This document shows, one piece after another, positions 33,641 to 43,299 of a DNA stretch of 60,000 bases. The DNA is from Polytrichum commune (lineage: Eukaryota > Streptophyta > Polytrichopsida > Polytrichales > Polytrichaceae), in NCBI GenBank assembly GCA_950295325.1, contig OX485804.1, positions 9,922,001 through 9,982,000 of the forward strand, written 5' to 3'. The translations under genes and the position numbers were made by a program. How positions within the stretch are numbered: the stretch's first letter is position 1; the number at the start of each line of letters is the position of its first letter. The notes beneath the pieces were generated by a model. That model did not search any database. It was not told the DNA's origin and saw nothing but the letters and a program-made list of their open reading frames with translations.

Positions 33641-34105
33641 GTCTGGAAATCCTTCACTTGCCGTATCCACCCAAATTGTAGTTTCTAATTCTAATCTAGA
33701 ACTCTAATTTTTAAATTACTAATTGCACTTCATAATAGTGCTACAAAACATCCAAGCATACACTTCAAAATAGTGTTGCTGTGGAATTAGTTCAAAAATG
33801 TCGTTAAAAATTAAACTACAAAAATTCAGCACACCCTTCGAGCACCCCGCTACCAGCGCTCACGCAAAGGCCAGTTGATTGGGCGAGTCACAAGGAATAT
33901 GCCAAAAAGGCAATATGCCACGTCACAAGGGAACGGGTCCAAGTGGATCACACCCACAAACAGGTCAGTAAAAAAAGTATAAAAAGATCCCAAAAAAATG
34001 ATCCTTAACTCCTCCGAGCACCCCGCTACCCCGCACTCTGTAGTAGAGGAGGGTCGTCCGGGCGCCCACAAGGAGTGGAGTGGGGTATGTAAGTGGTCCC
34101 CTCCA

Positions 34106-34113
34106 CTTATATA
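34106..34113 (-). promoter_or_regulatory. TATA box for the RING-like gene
   Basis: The minus strand reads GGGTATATAAGTGG. It lies immediately downstream (in gene orientation) of C-rich block 2, the same arrangement as at the transposase and kinase-like genes. About 470 bases separate it from the ATG, room for a 5'-UTR intron. Confidence 0.5.
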
Positions 34114-34124
34114 CCCCTCCATCC

Positions 34125-34670
34125 GCTCCCCGTTCCCACCCTGTTCGCACCCGTTCCCCTCCCGTCCGCGCCCGTTCCCCCCCCCCAATCCGCACCCGTT
34201 CCCTTACGTCCGCCCCCGCGTTCCCCCCCTAGTCCGCACCCGTTCCCCCCCCCAATCCGCACCCGTTCCCTTACGTCCGCCCCCGCGTTCCCCCCCTAGT
34301 CCGCACCCGTTCCTGCCCCCGTCCGCACCTGTTCCCCCCCCCAATCCGCACCCGTTCCCTTACGTCCGCCCCCGCGTTCCCCCCCTAGTCCGCACCCGTT
34401 CCTGCCCCCGTCCGCACCCGTTCCCCCCCCCAATCCGCACCTGTTCCCGCCCCCGTCCGCACCCGTTCCCTTACGTCCGCCCCCCCGTTCCCCTCCGTCC
34501 GCCCCATGTTCCCCTCCGTCCGCTCCCCTCAGTTCGCTCCTGCGTTCCCCCCGTCCGCTCCCCCTCACTCCCCCCCCCCCGTCCGTTCCCATAAGTCCGC
34601 TCCATGTTCCCCTACGTCCGCTTTAGAGTTCCCATCCGTCTGCTCCCGCGTTCCCCTTGAATCTGCACTT
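34125..34670. repeat. C-rich minisatellite 2 with higher-order repeats
   Basis: Built from GTCCGC, ATCCGC and GTTCCC units. A longer unit (CCAATCCGCACCCGTTCCC, then TTACGTCCGCCCCCGCGTTC, then CCTAGTCCGC) is repeated three times between about 34185 and 34410. Long open frames here are artefacts of the repeat. Adjacent to module copy 1. Confidence 0.85.
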
Positions 34671-34675
34671 TTTAA

Positions 34676-34812
34676 CTTTTTTTGGAAGTTTGGACATAGT
34701 CTCGGTTTTTTGGCTCTCAAAAATTCATATGAAGTCCAAAAAATGAGTTCTTGGTATCCATGGATAGGTAATGAAGTCCTCTATATGAATATGCAATAAT
34801 ATTTTTACTGCA
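34676..34812 (+). repeat. Conserved ~150-bp module, copy 1
   Basis: Begins GGAAGTTTGGACATAGTC and contains GGCTCTCAAAAATTCATATG, GAGTTCTTGGTATCCATGG, ATAGGTAATGAAGTCCTC and ATGAATATGCAATAATA. Nearly identical to 38242-38410 and 41602-41770. It lies on the far side of C-rich block 2 from the RING-like gene. An open frame (FWKFGHSLGFLALKNSYEV...) crosses all three copies, but no start or context supports translation. Confidence 0.85.
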
Positions 34813-35290
34813 CATTCCCGCGTCCCCCCATCCGCACCCCATCTAACTTAGGCCCTTCGCAAATAATATATGTGACACTAAATATCATAACCGGTGTACT
34901 TATCCACACAAAACTAATGAAGAATCCCTCAAGCAACAAAGTAACCAATGTAGTATGATGACCAACAAATTATCACCCCTATGGAAATTTTTTATCTATA
35001 CAACAATTTGTCGTAAGGACAAATACACAAAAATACACATATTTGCTACTCTATATATAATATTAAAATTTCAAAATTTGTAAGACAACGATGAACATGC
35101 ATAGAAGTATGCAATAATAAGCGGTTGGTTGAAATTTTTTTTAAAAAAATATCATAGAAGTGGTACAATATATTGTACAAGTAATAACTTTATTATTGCG
35201 ACGACGGTACAAATGCCCTTTATAAATCACATATATGAACAAACCATGTACGATTTAATATTCCACTTCATTCCGTCAACTTGACTTCCG
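34813..35290. other. AT-rich spacer, no gene recognised
   Basis: Lies upstream of the RING-like promoter region and downstream of the small charged-protein gene. Nothing recognisable. Confidence 0.5.
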
Positions 35291-35844
35291 TCATGGTAAC
35301 CTCGTAGATGCTTGTGGCTTCCGTCGAGGGTCCATTTTCGGGAGAGGATTCGGTCGAAGTAAATCAACATAACTAATCGTTCGGTCTTTCATCCGTTCCT
35401 TCAATGGTAGCCGATGAGGCGATAATCTTCTCTTCTTCTTACGAAAAGGCAAAGTCCTTGAAGATTCTCCCGCTACCTTGACATCTTCAATGTCGATTGA
35501 ATTGTCATCCATATCCCCAGGCTTCACCCAAATATCCATGCTCAAATCAACTACATCATTTGAATCTCCATCCACGCTTTTTGTTAGATCTTTCTCCACT
35601 GCATTGATCTCGAATTTTGCCGCATATCGTCGTTGGTCCTCCTCCGCCCTCAACTTCCATGCTTGTGTAGATTGTGAGAAGGAGGTCATGACATAGTCAT
35701 CACGAAATCGATCTCTAGCACTTCTCTCATCTCTCTCACGCTCGGGTGATGGATTGAATGGAATATCGGTTCACCTAAATTTGCTATCTCCTCATCACAT
35801 CCTAGATCCTCAAACATGTCTCTCTTCTCTCCCATCCTATCCAT
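35291..35844 (-). pseudogene. Small charged protein of unknown function carried by the hAT element
   Basis: Start ATG 35844 (MDRMGEKRDMFEDLGCDEEI). After about 27 codons the good frame shifts (near 35765) to NPSPERERDERSARDRFRDD, then VMTSFSQSTQAWKLRAEEDQ, an acidic VDLSMDIWVKPGDMDDNSID, a basic RTLPFRKKKRRLSPHRLPLK (a likely nuclear localisation signal) and RKPQASTRLP at the end. About 185 codons in all. The alternation of Arg/Asp-rich, acidic and basic blocks suggests a nuclear, DNA- or protein-binding accessory factor. No family recognised. A TATA-like TATATAAG lies about 45 bases upstream (35887-35896). The frameshift could instead mark an unrecognised splice. Confidence 0.45.
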
Positions 35845-36110
35845 GATACTCTACCCTCGTTATATATATGAGTCTAAATGCTCTACTTATATACTGAGCT
35901 CAAAGGACTTTATGAAATTACAATATTTGATATAATCCAAGATGTAGAAGATCTAATTCTCGTTGGTAAGATAAAGACAACACAATAGGAATAAAAAAAA
36001 GGTTGGTGAAGTCAAAAAGTTAGTTGCACTTTTTGAAAAAGTCCCCCAACACCCGCATTGGAAACCTCTTTGATATCTCTTTGAAGCTTCTATATTTGAT
36101 GGATTGTCCT

Positions 36111-36545
36111 TTCATTCAACAAATCACATATTTGTGTTTCAACCTTAGTGGTTAGTATGGTTTCACAACCCATACGCATTCGAATGTCATTTTAATTCAA
36201 CAAAGTACATATTTGTGCTTCAACCTTTGTGGTCCATATGGTTTCACAACGCATATCAGGCATCCGAATGCCATCTTCATTCAACAATTCACATATTTGA
36301 GCTTCAACCTTAGTGGTTCGTATGATTTCACAACCCACACGCATCCCCTTAACACCATATTCGTTATTTTGGGAGATTTTCAGTCTCCCAATTTGATGAC
36401 AGTTTAGGTGGAGTCGACCTAAAATGTACCCAGTGGGTACATTTTAGGTCGACTCCACCTAAACTGTATTTTCCCAAAATCATGGAATTTTCCCATTATG
36501 ATGAATATGATGTTCCTTGCCCTTTCATTCAACAATTCACATATT
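36111..36545. repeat. ~83-bp tandem repeat, four copies, one displaced
   Basis: Copies start at 36111, 36192, 36276 and 36524 with TTCATTCAAC, CACATATTTG, GCTTCAACCTT and GTGGTTCGTATGGTTTCACA. Copy 4 is displaced by about 160 bp, and the inserted stretch contains the palindrome at 36399-36467. No coding frame. Confidence 0.8.
36399..36467. repeat. Perfect 69-bp palindrome (34-bp arms, 1-base centre)
   Basis: Arms start ACAGTTTAGGTGGAGTCGAC and end in ATGTACCCA, with a single G at the centre, no mismatch. Outer ATTTTGGGA/TCCCAAAAT sequences extend the symmetry loosely. It would extrude as a cruciform or, if transcribed, fold into a long hairpin. Confidence 0.95.
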
Positions 36546-36568
36546 TGTGCTTCAATCTTTGTGGTTCG

Positions 36569-36592
36569 TAAACCCTAAACCCTAAACCCTAC
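36569..36592. repeat. Short interstitial telomere-like repeat
   Basis: Three copies of CCCTAAA in a row (TAAACCCTAAACCCTAAAC). This is the plant telomere motif; three units can arise by chance or by repair. Confidence 0.8.
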
Positions 36593-36599
36593 GTCATTC

Positions 36600-37647
36600 C
36601 AAATTGCTACCACATATGCGCCATTGTTTTGTTCTCACACTCATGTAGAAGTGTTTCCATACATGGTTTGAGGGTTTAGGTTCCCAGCTTTCCAACGAAC
36701 CCACCCGCTTTTTTTTAGGATGCCTACAGCAAAAGTTAAACGTTCGCAAATCGCGAGGACTACTTCAAGTTGGTACAATTTCTACTTAGACATATAACTT
36801 ATGGTATACATTGGGGTTTTTAGAAGGGGTCATGAACGCACGTGATTCTCAAATATAATGTAGAGTGCATCCCCCGAGTTCCCATAGGCTTCATAAAGAT
36901 ATCTTACCAACACCTTACACAAATTAGAACATTCTAGAAAAGCAAATTAATCTGGTCCACATTGATATTAAACTAGGGAATTGGTGTGGGCTTAAATTTA
37001 ATGTGGCCCACATTAGTGATCATTTGGGGGGGGTGCACTATACTAAATCCGTATGAGTATATGTGAGTGCACAAAAGAGGTATTGATTTGAACTTTGTTG
37101 TATTATGTATGCATATTTTTTACAAAATTATAAGTTGTAGTTATGTAAATATATAGAATAATTTTAAAAAATATACAACATCTCTACTAACTTGTATGGT
37201 AGTGTCACTAGATTTTATAGAATAAGGTTTATTTTATTTTAGTATTGGCTTAAACTGGTACATAAAAAGAACCAATCACAAGTGAACATACGATCTTACA
37301 TATCATTTGATGGTAGACTTCAAAACAATAATTACATTAGCTTTTATGACATGTATTACAAATCAGATTATGGGAGGATTGAATAGAAACATATGCTTAG
37401 GGACTTGGAAAAAAGGTCGGACGTGGCCTACCATGACATTCTTAACAAATTTGATTTGATTTGGGGGGTCAAAGGTCTTATTGTGACCCGTAGCAACTTA
37501 GTCCCTACTTGGAAGGATAGGCCTCAAATGAGCATTATTTATAGATTTCCACTTAGGCTGCGCTGTTTTGGTTGGGTTGGTTGTATTTTGAATTTGAATT
37601 TTCAATTTGTGCCAAAAAAAAGAATAAGACATGTATTGCAAATTTAA
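36600..37647. other. AT-rich spacer inside the hAT element, no gene recognised
   Basis: No open frame of note and no terminal repeats. An 84-codon frame at 37393-37647 overlaps the MITE boundary and is probably chance. Confidence 0.5.
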
Positions 37648-38234
37648 GGGCCGGTTCACAATATGGCCAAACTTTGAGAGGTTCAACATTTGGACCAATG
37701 AAAATGTTGAAATGCCCAAAGTCCGTCCTCTCGGCCTTCACACTAGAGGCCGAAGTCCAAAGGACGTCGCCTCCAAAAGAGCCTAGGTGGCAACACTTTT
37801 AGGAAGTTATGGCGCCAAGAGTTCGGCCTCTCGAGCAAAGTTTGGGTATAGCAAAATGCTCAACCCAAACTTCCGTCGAGAGGCCGAACTTTTTTTTCAT
37901 TAAAATAATCAATCATTGACAAGATCTTGGCCGTTAGATTGGAGGGGTTATTTTGAGCAAGGAATAAAGTGGCATGCTCCTTTGAGTTTGGACTTTGGGC
38001 TTGGCCTTTGGAGGCTTCACACTTTGGCCATCCAAGCCAAGAGGCCGTGGGAGTTCATGGCCAAAGGTTTGGACTTTGCGCTTGGCCTTTGGAGGCTTCA
38101 CACTATGCCCAACTAAGGCTACCCTTACTATATTTTATTGGCTATTTTCAGTTCATTTCTTTGGACTCTCAACAAAGTTGGGCCACTCAATCGCACGGCC
38201 TCTCGACTTGGACGGCCATAGTGTGAACTCGGTC
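37648..38234. mobile_element. Harbinger-like MITE, TTCACACTATGGCC family, copy 1
   Basis: Left end GGGCCGGTTCACAATATGGC; right end, reverse complement, GACCGAGTTCACACTATGGC. TAA precedes the left end, but the right flank does not clearly repeat it. It has an internal near-duplication (GGACTTTGGGCTTGGCCTTTG and GGACTTTGCGCTTGGCCTTT). Related to 50927-51274 and 53875-54357. Nested in the hAT element. Confidence 0.7.
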
Positions 38235-38241
38235 ATTTACA

Positions 38242-38410
38242 CTTTTTTTTTAAAGTTTAGACATAGTGTCCGTTTTTTGGCTCTAAAAAATTCATATGAA
38301 GTCCAAAAAATGAGTTCTTGGTATCCATGGATAGGTAATGAAGTCCTCTACATGAATATGCAATAATATTTCTACTGCCAAAAAATATATGGCCGCAATT
38401 CCACATTGTT
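38242..38410 (+). repeat. Conserved ~150-bp module, copy 2
   Basis: Same sequence as 34676-34812 and 41602-41770, here upstream of C-rich block 3 and the kinase-like gene. It runs on into AAAAAATATATGGCCGCAAT at the junction with the C-rich block. Confidence 0.85.
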
Positions 38411-38690
38411 CCCCTGCCCCCCTTCAACCCCGTTCCCCACCCGTCCGCCCCACGTTCCCCCTCCGTGCGTTCACGTTCCCTTCCGTCCGCCCACGTTCCC
38501 TACCGCGTTCCCCTCCCGTCCGCCCCACGTTCCCCTACCGTCCGCCCCACGTTCCCTCCCGTCCGCCCCATGTTCCCTCCCGTTCCCTTCCGTCCGCCCG
38601 CGTTCCCTCCCGAGTTCCCCTACGTCCGCCCACTCGTTCCCTCAGTCCGCCCCCGTGTTCCCACGTTCCCACGTTCCCCATACGTCCTTT
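38405..38690. repeat. C-rich minisatellite 3, upstream of the kinase-like gene
   Basis: Units CCGTCCGCCCACGTTCCC and variants. It lies between module copy 2 and the TATA box at 38747. The overlapping open frames on the plus strand are proline/arginine-rich repeat artefacts. Confidence 0.85.
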
Positions 38691-38746
38691 TCGTGCCCCA
38701 TGTCAAATCCGACCGGGATCCCATAATGATTGTGCACCCCTTTGCC

Positions 38747-38756
38747 TATATAAAGC
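38747..38756 (+). promoter_or_regulatory. TATA box of the kinase-like gene
   Basis: CCTATATAAAGCCGTGG, about 57 bases downstream of C-rich block 3 and about 200 bases upstream of the ATG at 38959. Confidence 0.7.
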
Positions 38757-38958
38757 CGTGGGGCTTTAGTTCCCCTCACTTTCCTCTCCTCCCACCACAA
38801 AGGGACCCGAGACCTTGTTGCCGTCCCAAGGACAGCGGCACCGCGCGGGTCTCAGGGGGTTTGGGAGGGCAGGGCAAATTGTGGGGGAACCCTCGCAATT
38901 TTTTTTCTAGATTCACGCACTCATTTCTACATTCACTCACTCACGTGGTTTTTTCACG

Positions 38959-40874
38959 ATGGAGGGGGAGGACATTGCTCCTTACCAAGACGAGGATACG
39001 AGGGTGCACCGTGCTTGGCTCCAAAGCACTGCATCTGCGCATACTGGAGAGGGTACGGGAAGCGATGCCGGAAGTGGAAGTACTGCAACACGTCCCCCAC
39101 GTCCAGATCCTTTTCGGTTTGGCGAAGAGTTCTTTGTTGTTGGTCATTTAGGAGGCAACCAAACACGTGGAAGCCGTGGAACACGTGGGAGTCGGGGAAA
39201 CAGTGGCCATAGAGGGAGAACATGAAGGGGACCAAGCTCAGGCAATTCCACAGATATAAATGCAGCCACTCGTGGTGAGTCCGGGCCACCACGATCTCTG
39301 ACACGGCAGACATCAAGATCGGAGAGCCCTGCACGTGATGTACCTCAGGGTTCGGAGCATGGTGAAAGACGGGGACAGAAACGCCCAACAGTTTCGGAAG
39401 GGACGGAGGAGGGGTCCGCGGTATCAGGTTCACAATCGAGGAAAAAGAAAAATAGAGGCAAACGCGACCCGCGAATCGATGAGGCTCGAAACCATTGTAG
39501 GGTCATGCTGTTGGAGTGGTTTAGAAATAACAGTATGGTTTATTTGGAAAAAAAATACCTCAATGATGGTACAAAGGGTTTAGAGTTGGTGAGGAACGAT
39601 TTGATGCTTATTCTCACGGAAGCCACGGCTGGAGCGGAGTTTGAAGAAGCTAGGGGCATGAGCGATTGGGACACCTGGATTGAACAACAAGCTAGGGAAG
39701 CAATCTACAATCCAACAATGGCATATGATGCTCTGCATCCTGGCGAGGGAAATAGTAGTGGCAGGAAGTCCGAGCTGTACATGAAGCTAGAGAATTGGAA
39801 AAGAGGCGTAATAGCAGCAAAAGGAACATCCGCCCGCAACCTTCCCATTTTTATTGACAGGCAGATGGCAGACAATATTGCCACTCAGGGCCGGCAGGGT
39901 GTCATATGGTTGCCTAGGAATGCGGAGATCAAAGCCTTGGATAAGGAAATCTTCCAAGGGACCTTCGGAGTGGTGCGGAGAGTCACAATTCATGGAACAT
40001 CATTCATCCCTAGCTGGATAGAGTGGGCTGGGAAGACCATGAAGGCCACGAATAGTCTGGAGAACCGAAATGAGCGTTCAGTTGAAGCATTGGCGTGTCC
40101 AGTAGATCATCCTGGGGTAATCAAGCTACAATACCTCAATATGAAAACATACAAATCATATTCGATGTGGTGGAATGGAGGCTCCTTGAAGAACATGAGG
40201 GTCTATGACTTCAGCGTTCCGGAAACCCACGAGTGCACAATCCTTCAAATGCCTGGGCCAGACTTTGAAGCACGGAAACGGTTGGTTATATATTGAAGGC
40301 ATCGAGCTTATTTGGCATGGGCTCTAATGTGCATTGTGGATGTAGTGCACAAGCATGACATGTTACACAATGACCTTAATCCCAACAATGTCATGCTGCA
40401 TTTCCCACAAGATCGTGGAAACACGGTTTACATTGGTGTGTGTGATTGGGGCATGGCATCCTGGGAGATGAAGACGCACCCTCCAACTATGGAAGAGATT
40501 CAGTGGATGAGATGAACAAGCACAAAGCAAAATACAACTGTGCTGGTCCAGAATTATTCCATGTACGAGGGCAACGTGGAACATCCACCTCTCCGGTGAG
40601 GATGGCTCAGAAACATAGGCACACGTTTCTCTCGGAGTCCTTCTCAGTGGGTGCTTTTGCAAGGAAGATTTATGCCAAGGATTCGACTTCTCCCTTGTTT
40701 CAGCTAAACAGTGATCCAAATGGCTTGAAGATGCGGTTTGAGTTAGCATTGGATTCATTGACGAAGACCAATCCAGCGGAAAGATCAACCATCACACATG
40801 TAGTGAACATGTTGAAGTCCCCTCCATACAACATGGTTAACCCGACAATGTGCTTCCGTAATACTGTAAAATAG
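38959..40874 (+). pseudogene. Protein-kinase-like gene carried by the hAT element
   Basis: From ATG 38959 (TTTTTCACGATGGAGG) one frame runs to about 40490, interrupted by TGA at 39223-39225 and 40294-40296, then shifts by one base (near 40490) and ends at 40874, about 638 codons. The first 180 residues are Gly/Ser/Arg-rich and look disordered, with a basic SRKKKNRGKRDPRIDEARNH. Kinase landmarks follow in order: nucleotide loop GTFGVVRRV (near 39960), candidate Lys in EWAGKTMKA, catalytic loop HKHDMLHNDLNPNNVMLHF (HxD present), DFG replaced by DWG (VCDWGMA), and APE-like CAGPELF. Both TGA codons precede AGG and fit Trp or Arg codons mutated by C-to-T change. A eukaryotic-like kinase fold is inferred; the substrate is unknown. 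Confidence 0.72.
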
Positions 40875-41601
40875 ATTTTTTTTGTTTTTTTTGCAGCAAT
40901 TTTGAATCATACCAATTTTGTAACCGTTGGAGATGTAAATAAAGCCATCATTTTTTCATACAAAACTTGTATATTGTATGAGGTTTATGGATCTTAGTGC
41001 AATGTTCATACTCCATGAGGCTTTTGCTCCATAATCGAGAAGAAGTCTATGGGAGGCTAACCAAGGTTCTCGCCTCTCGTGAGGCCACATCGTTCTTTCA
41101 CATCATTGTTATCACATCCATGTGCTAAGTTCAAGTTAACTATAGTTGTTTGTGATATGTCTTGCCAAAATGCAGTTACCTATATTTATTCTAATTTTGG
41201 TATGCCACAAAATGTAGTCAACTATAGTTATATCTAGTTAACTAAAGTTGAGCACAATATTGCAATAGTTATATCGGTTGTACACATGATCCTAAACATC
41301 TCTAAATGTTAACTTTCTTCTACTCCCCACATATTGCACACTATAAATGTTAAACGTGTTAACTGTTAACAAAATGGTACTCCCTTCTTTGTAAATCTAA
41401 CTCTATAAACGTTAACGGATGAAATACAACCATAATATAGATGATAAAAACTACACATCCAGTTACATTTATTCATATTCACTCGTGATTTGTAAACTTG
41501 ATATTGAATAAAGTTTTGATTGGGTGTGCAATTTTATGAATGGTATTCTCTCACAAGGACTCTTCACAATTGCTTATATTTATATTTATATAATTCAGAA
41601 A
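40875..41601. other. AT-rich spacer after the kinase-like gene
   Basis: Contains AATAAAG (near 40938) shortly after the stop, a plausible polyadenylation signal for the kinase-like gene. Otherwise AT-rich with no open frame recognised. Confidence 0.5.
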
Positions 41602-41770
41602 CACTTTTTTTGGAAGTTTGGACATAGTCTCGGTTTTTTGGCTCTCAAAAATTCATATGAAGTTCAAAAAATGAGTTCTTGGTATCCATGGATAGGTAAT
41701 GAAGTCCTCTACATGAATATGCAATATTATTTCTACTGCCAAAAAATATGGCCGCAATTGCACGTTGTTC
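41602..41770 (+). repeat. Conserved ~150-bp module, copy 3
   Basis: Nearly identical to copies 1 and 2, followed by C-rich block 4 in the same order as copy 2 and block 3. No TATA box or gene follows; the right end of the element lies about 530 bp further on. Confidence 0.85.
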
Positions 41771-42045
41771 CCCTCCCCCCCGCTCCCCTCCGCGTTCTCC
41801 CGTCCGCTCCAGCGTTCCCCCCCGTTCCCAACCCCCATCTGCTCGACCCCCCTCCGTCCGCTCCCCCCCCCCTCCGTCCGCTCCACCCCCCACCCCCGTC
41901 CGCTCCACCTCCACCTCCGTCCGCTCCACCCCCCTCCCGCTCCACCCCCCCCCCCCCCCCCCCCGTCCGCACCACCCCCCCGTCCGTCCGCTCCACCCCC
42001 CTCCGCCGTCCGCACCACCCCCCTCCCCCGTCCGCCCCACACCCT
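41765..42045. repeat. C-rich minisatellite 4, near the right end
   Basis: Units CCGTCCGCTCCACC, CCGTTCCC and a run of about 21 C near 41945-41965. It lies about 250 bp inside the right terminus, mirroring block 1 near the left terminus. Confidence 0.85.
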
Positions 42046-42236
42046 CCTTAGTCATATTTTTCTACTTTGATTTTAACAGAATGATAAACACAATGGCAAA
42101 ATGGTTTACTTGGCAAGGGAAATATGCACATCCACGTCGGCGTTTTCTGCCACATAGGACGCCACCTTGGCAAGAAGGTAAGTATTTTACCCACCCTAGT
42201 CCATTCACCCTATGTTGACCCTACGTGGACCCTATT

Positions 42237-42266
42237 GTGTCGTGACGGAGGGGTCCGTCACGACAC
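42237..42266. repeat. Right subterminal hairpin of the hAT element
   Basis: 13-bp perfect arms (GTGTCGTGACGGA and its complement) around GGGG, with further CGACACGACACGACATGACG next to it. It shares the TGTCGTGACGG core with the left subterminal region (24905-24949). Confidence 0.8.
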
Positions 42267-42306
42267 GACACGACATGACGTCGCGATAAACAACCCTGAT
42301 CGTAGT

Positions 42307-43299
42307 AGGTTTAAGAATCCTTGCAAAAAAAAAAGTTCATTTGAAAGTTCATTATGCTTAAGCACCCTTACAACAAGTTATCATAACAAAAACTTGGGTC
42401 ACTATGTGAAATTTGGGTCACTGTGAATGTAATAGACTAATGGGGAAATGCAATATTGAGGAGGATGGAGATTGCAGGGATAGGTGTCCAAAGCTAAATA
42501 GTGTGGATGAACATAAGTCCATGGATGAGAAATGACACAAGTATTGTCTATATAGAAGAGAAGGGATCATACGGTGAAGTGATCTATGTGGATGGATAAG
42601 GAAGCTTTGATCTACATTTGGTAAGATTTCATAATCCTAAAAGTATCTCTCAAATGTTATGGATAAATAGGGATAAGGCTCGGGACTCGGTGGAAAGAGA
42701 ACATATTATTATGTTTTGTGTGTGTCTCCAGGTTGGGAGGTGGGCCTCTAGATTGGAAAATGTGAACAATTTAGCTTGCTTGAATATAAAGGTTGATTAC
42801 AATTTTGGTACATCCGAGCATTACGTTTTGTTGATTCGCATTGTGTTGTGTTTTGCTCGTGATTTTGTTTTTGGGGTGTTGTTGTGATTTGCTTTAGCGC
42901 CATGCTCTCCTTGGGTAGGCTCCACCAAAAAACAATCAAAGAGATGGTGTTCCCAACTGTGAGCCATTGCATCAACGAATTCTTGATGTAATCTCCCAAG
43001 CCGTTGTCATGGCTATGGAGAAACAAACATACATGTGGAAAGAGAATAAATAAATAAAGAAAAGAAAAGAAAAGAAAAGAAAACATAGATCTCCTTCATC
43101 TCCTACTTCTTCTTGAACATCCTTTACCCACTCATCACATCCTACTAAGGTAGGCAAAAGTTATTCTAGACTGGAAGAGAAAATAGGGATGACAACAAAT
43201 AAAGGGAAAGAAATTAAAAAGAGAAAGGAAAACAAATAAAATGACAAAGAAAGAGAGATATAGAGAGAGATTTTTTTTTAAACAAGGAGAGGGGGGAGA
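42307..43299. other. Intergenic DNA, no gene recognised
   Basis: Flank of the hAT element up to the gypsy remnant. Contains an AAAGA microsatellite (about 43057-43084) and an A/G-rich tract (43180-43290). An 89-codon frame at 42618-42887 has no recognisable domain. Confidence 0.5.

Larger units (their letters stand above)
24889..42298 (+). mobile_element. 17.4-kb multi-gene hAT transposon
   Basis: Ends CAGGGTTGTCTATTG (left) and CAGGGTTGTTTATCG (right, reverse complement) match at 13 of 15 bases. The 8-bp duplication ATCGTAGT is perfect (24881-24888 and 42299-42306). Each end has a hairpin containing TGTCGTGACGG. Inside are a hAT transposase (+), a coiled-coil/RING-like gene (-), a small charged-protein gene (-) and a kinase-like gene (+). 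Nested insertions are two solo LTRs and one Harbinger-like MITE; without them it would be about 14.9 kb. Typical hAT elements are a few kilobases with one gene. Stops in all four genes show that this copy is inactive. The boundaries are read directly; whether the extra genes belong to the element as a family is inference. Confidence 0.88.

Noticed and set aside
34000-34600. Long proline/arginine-rich open frames over the C-rich blocks (also 25055-25267, 38389-39151, 41645-42218)
   Set aside because: Open in several frames and on both strands because of the repeat composition; they end with the minisatellite and have no coding context.
36111-36545. CRISPR-like array
   Set aside because: Only four imperfect ~83-bp units without unique spacers, in a plant context; an ordinary tandem repeat.
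36569-36592. Telomere or chromosome end
   Set aside because: Only three CCCTAAA units inside a transposon; no array.
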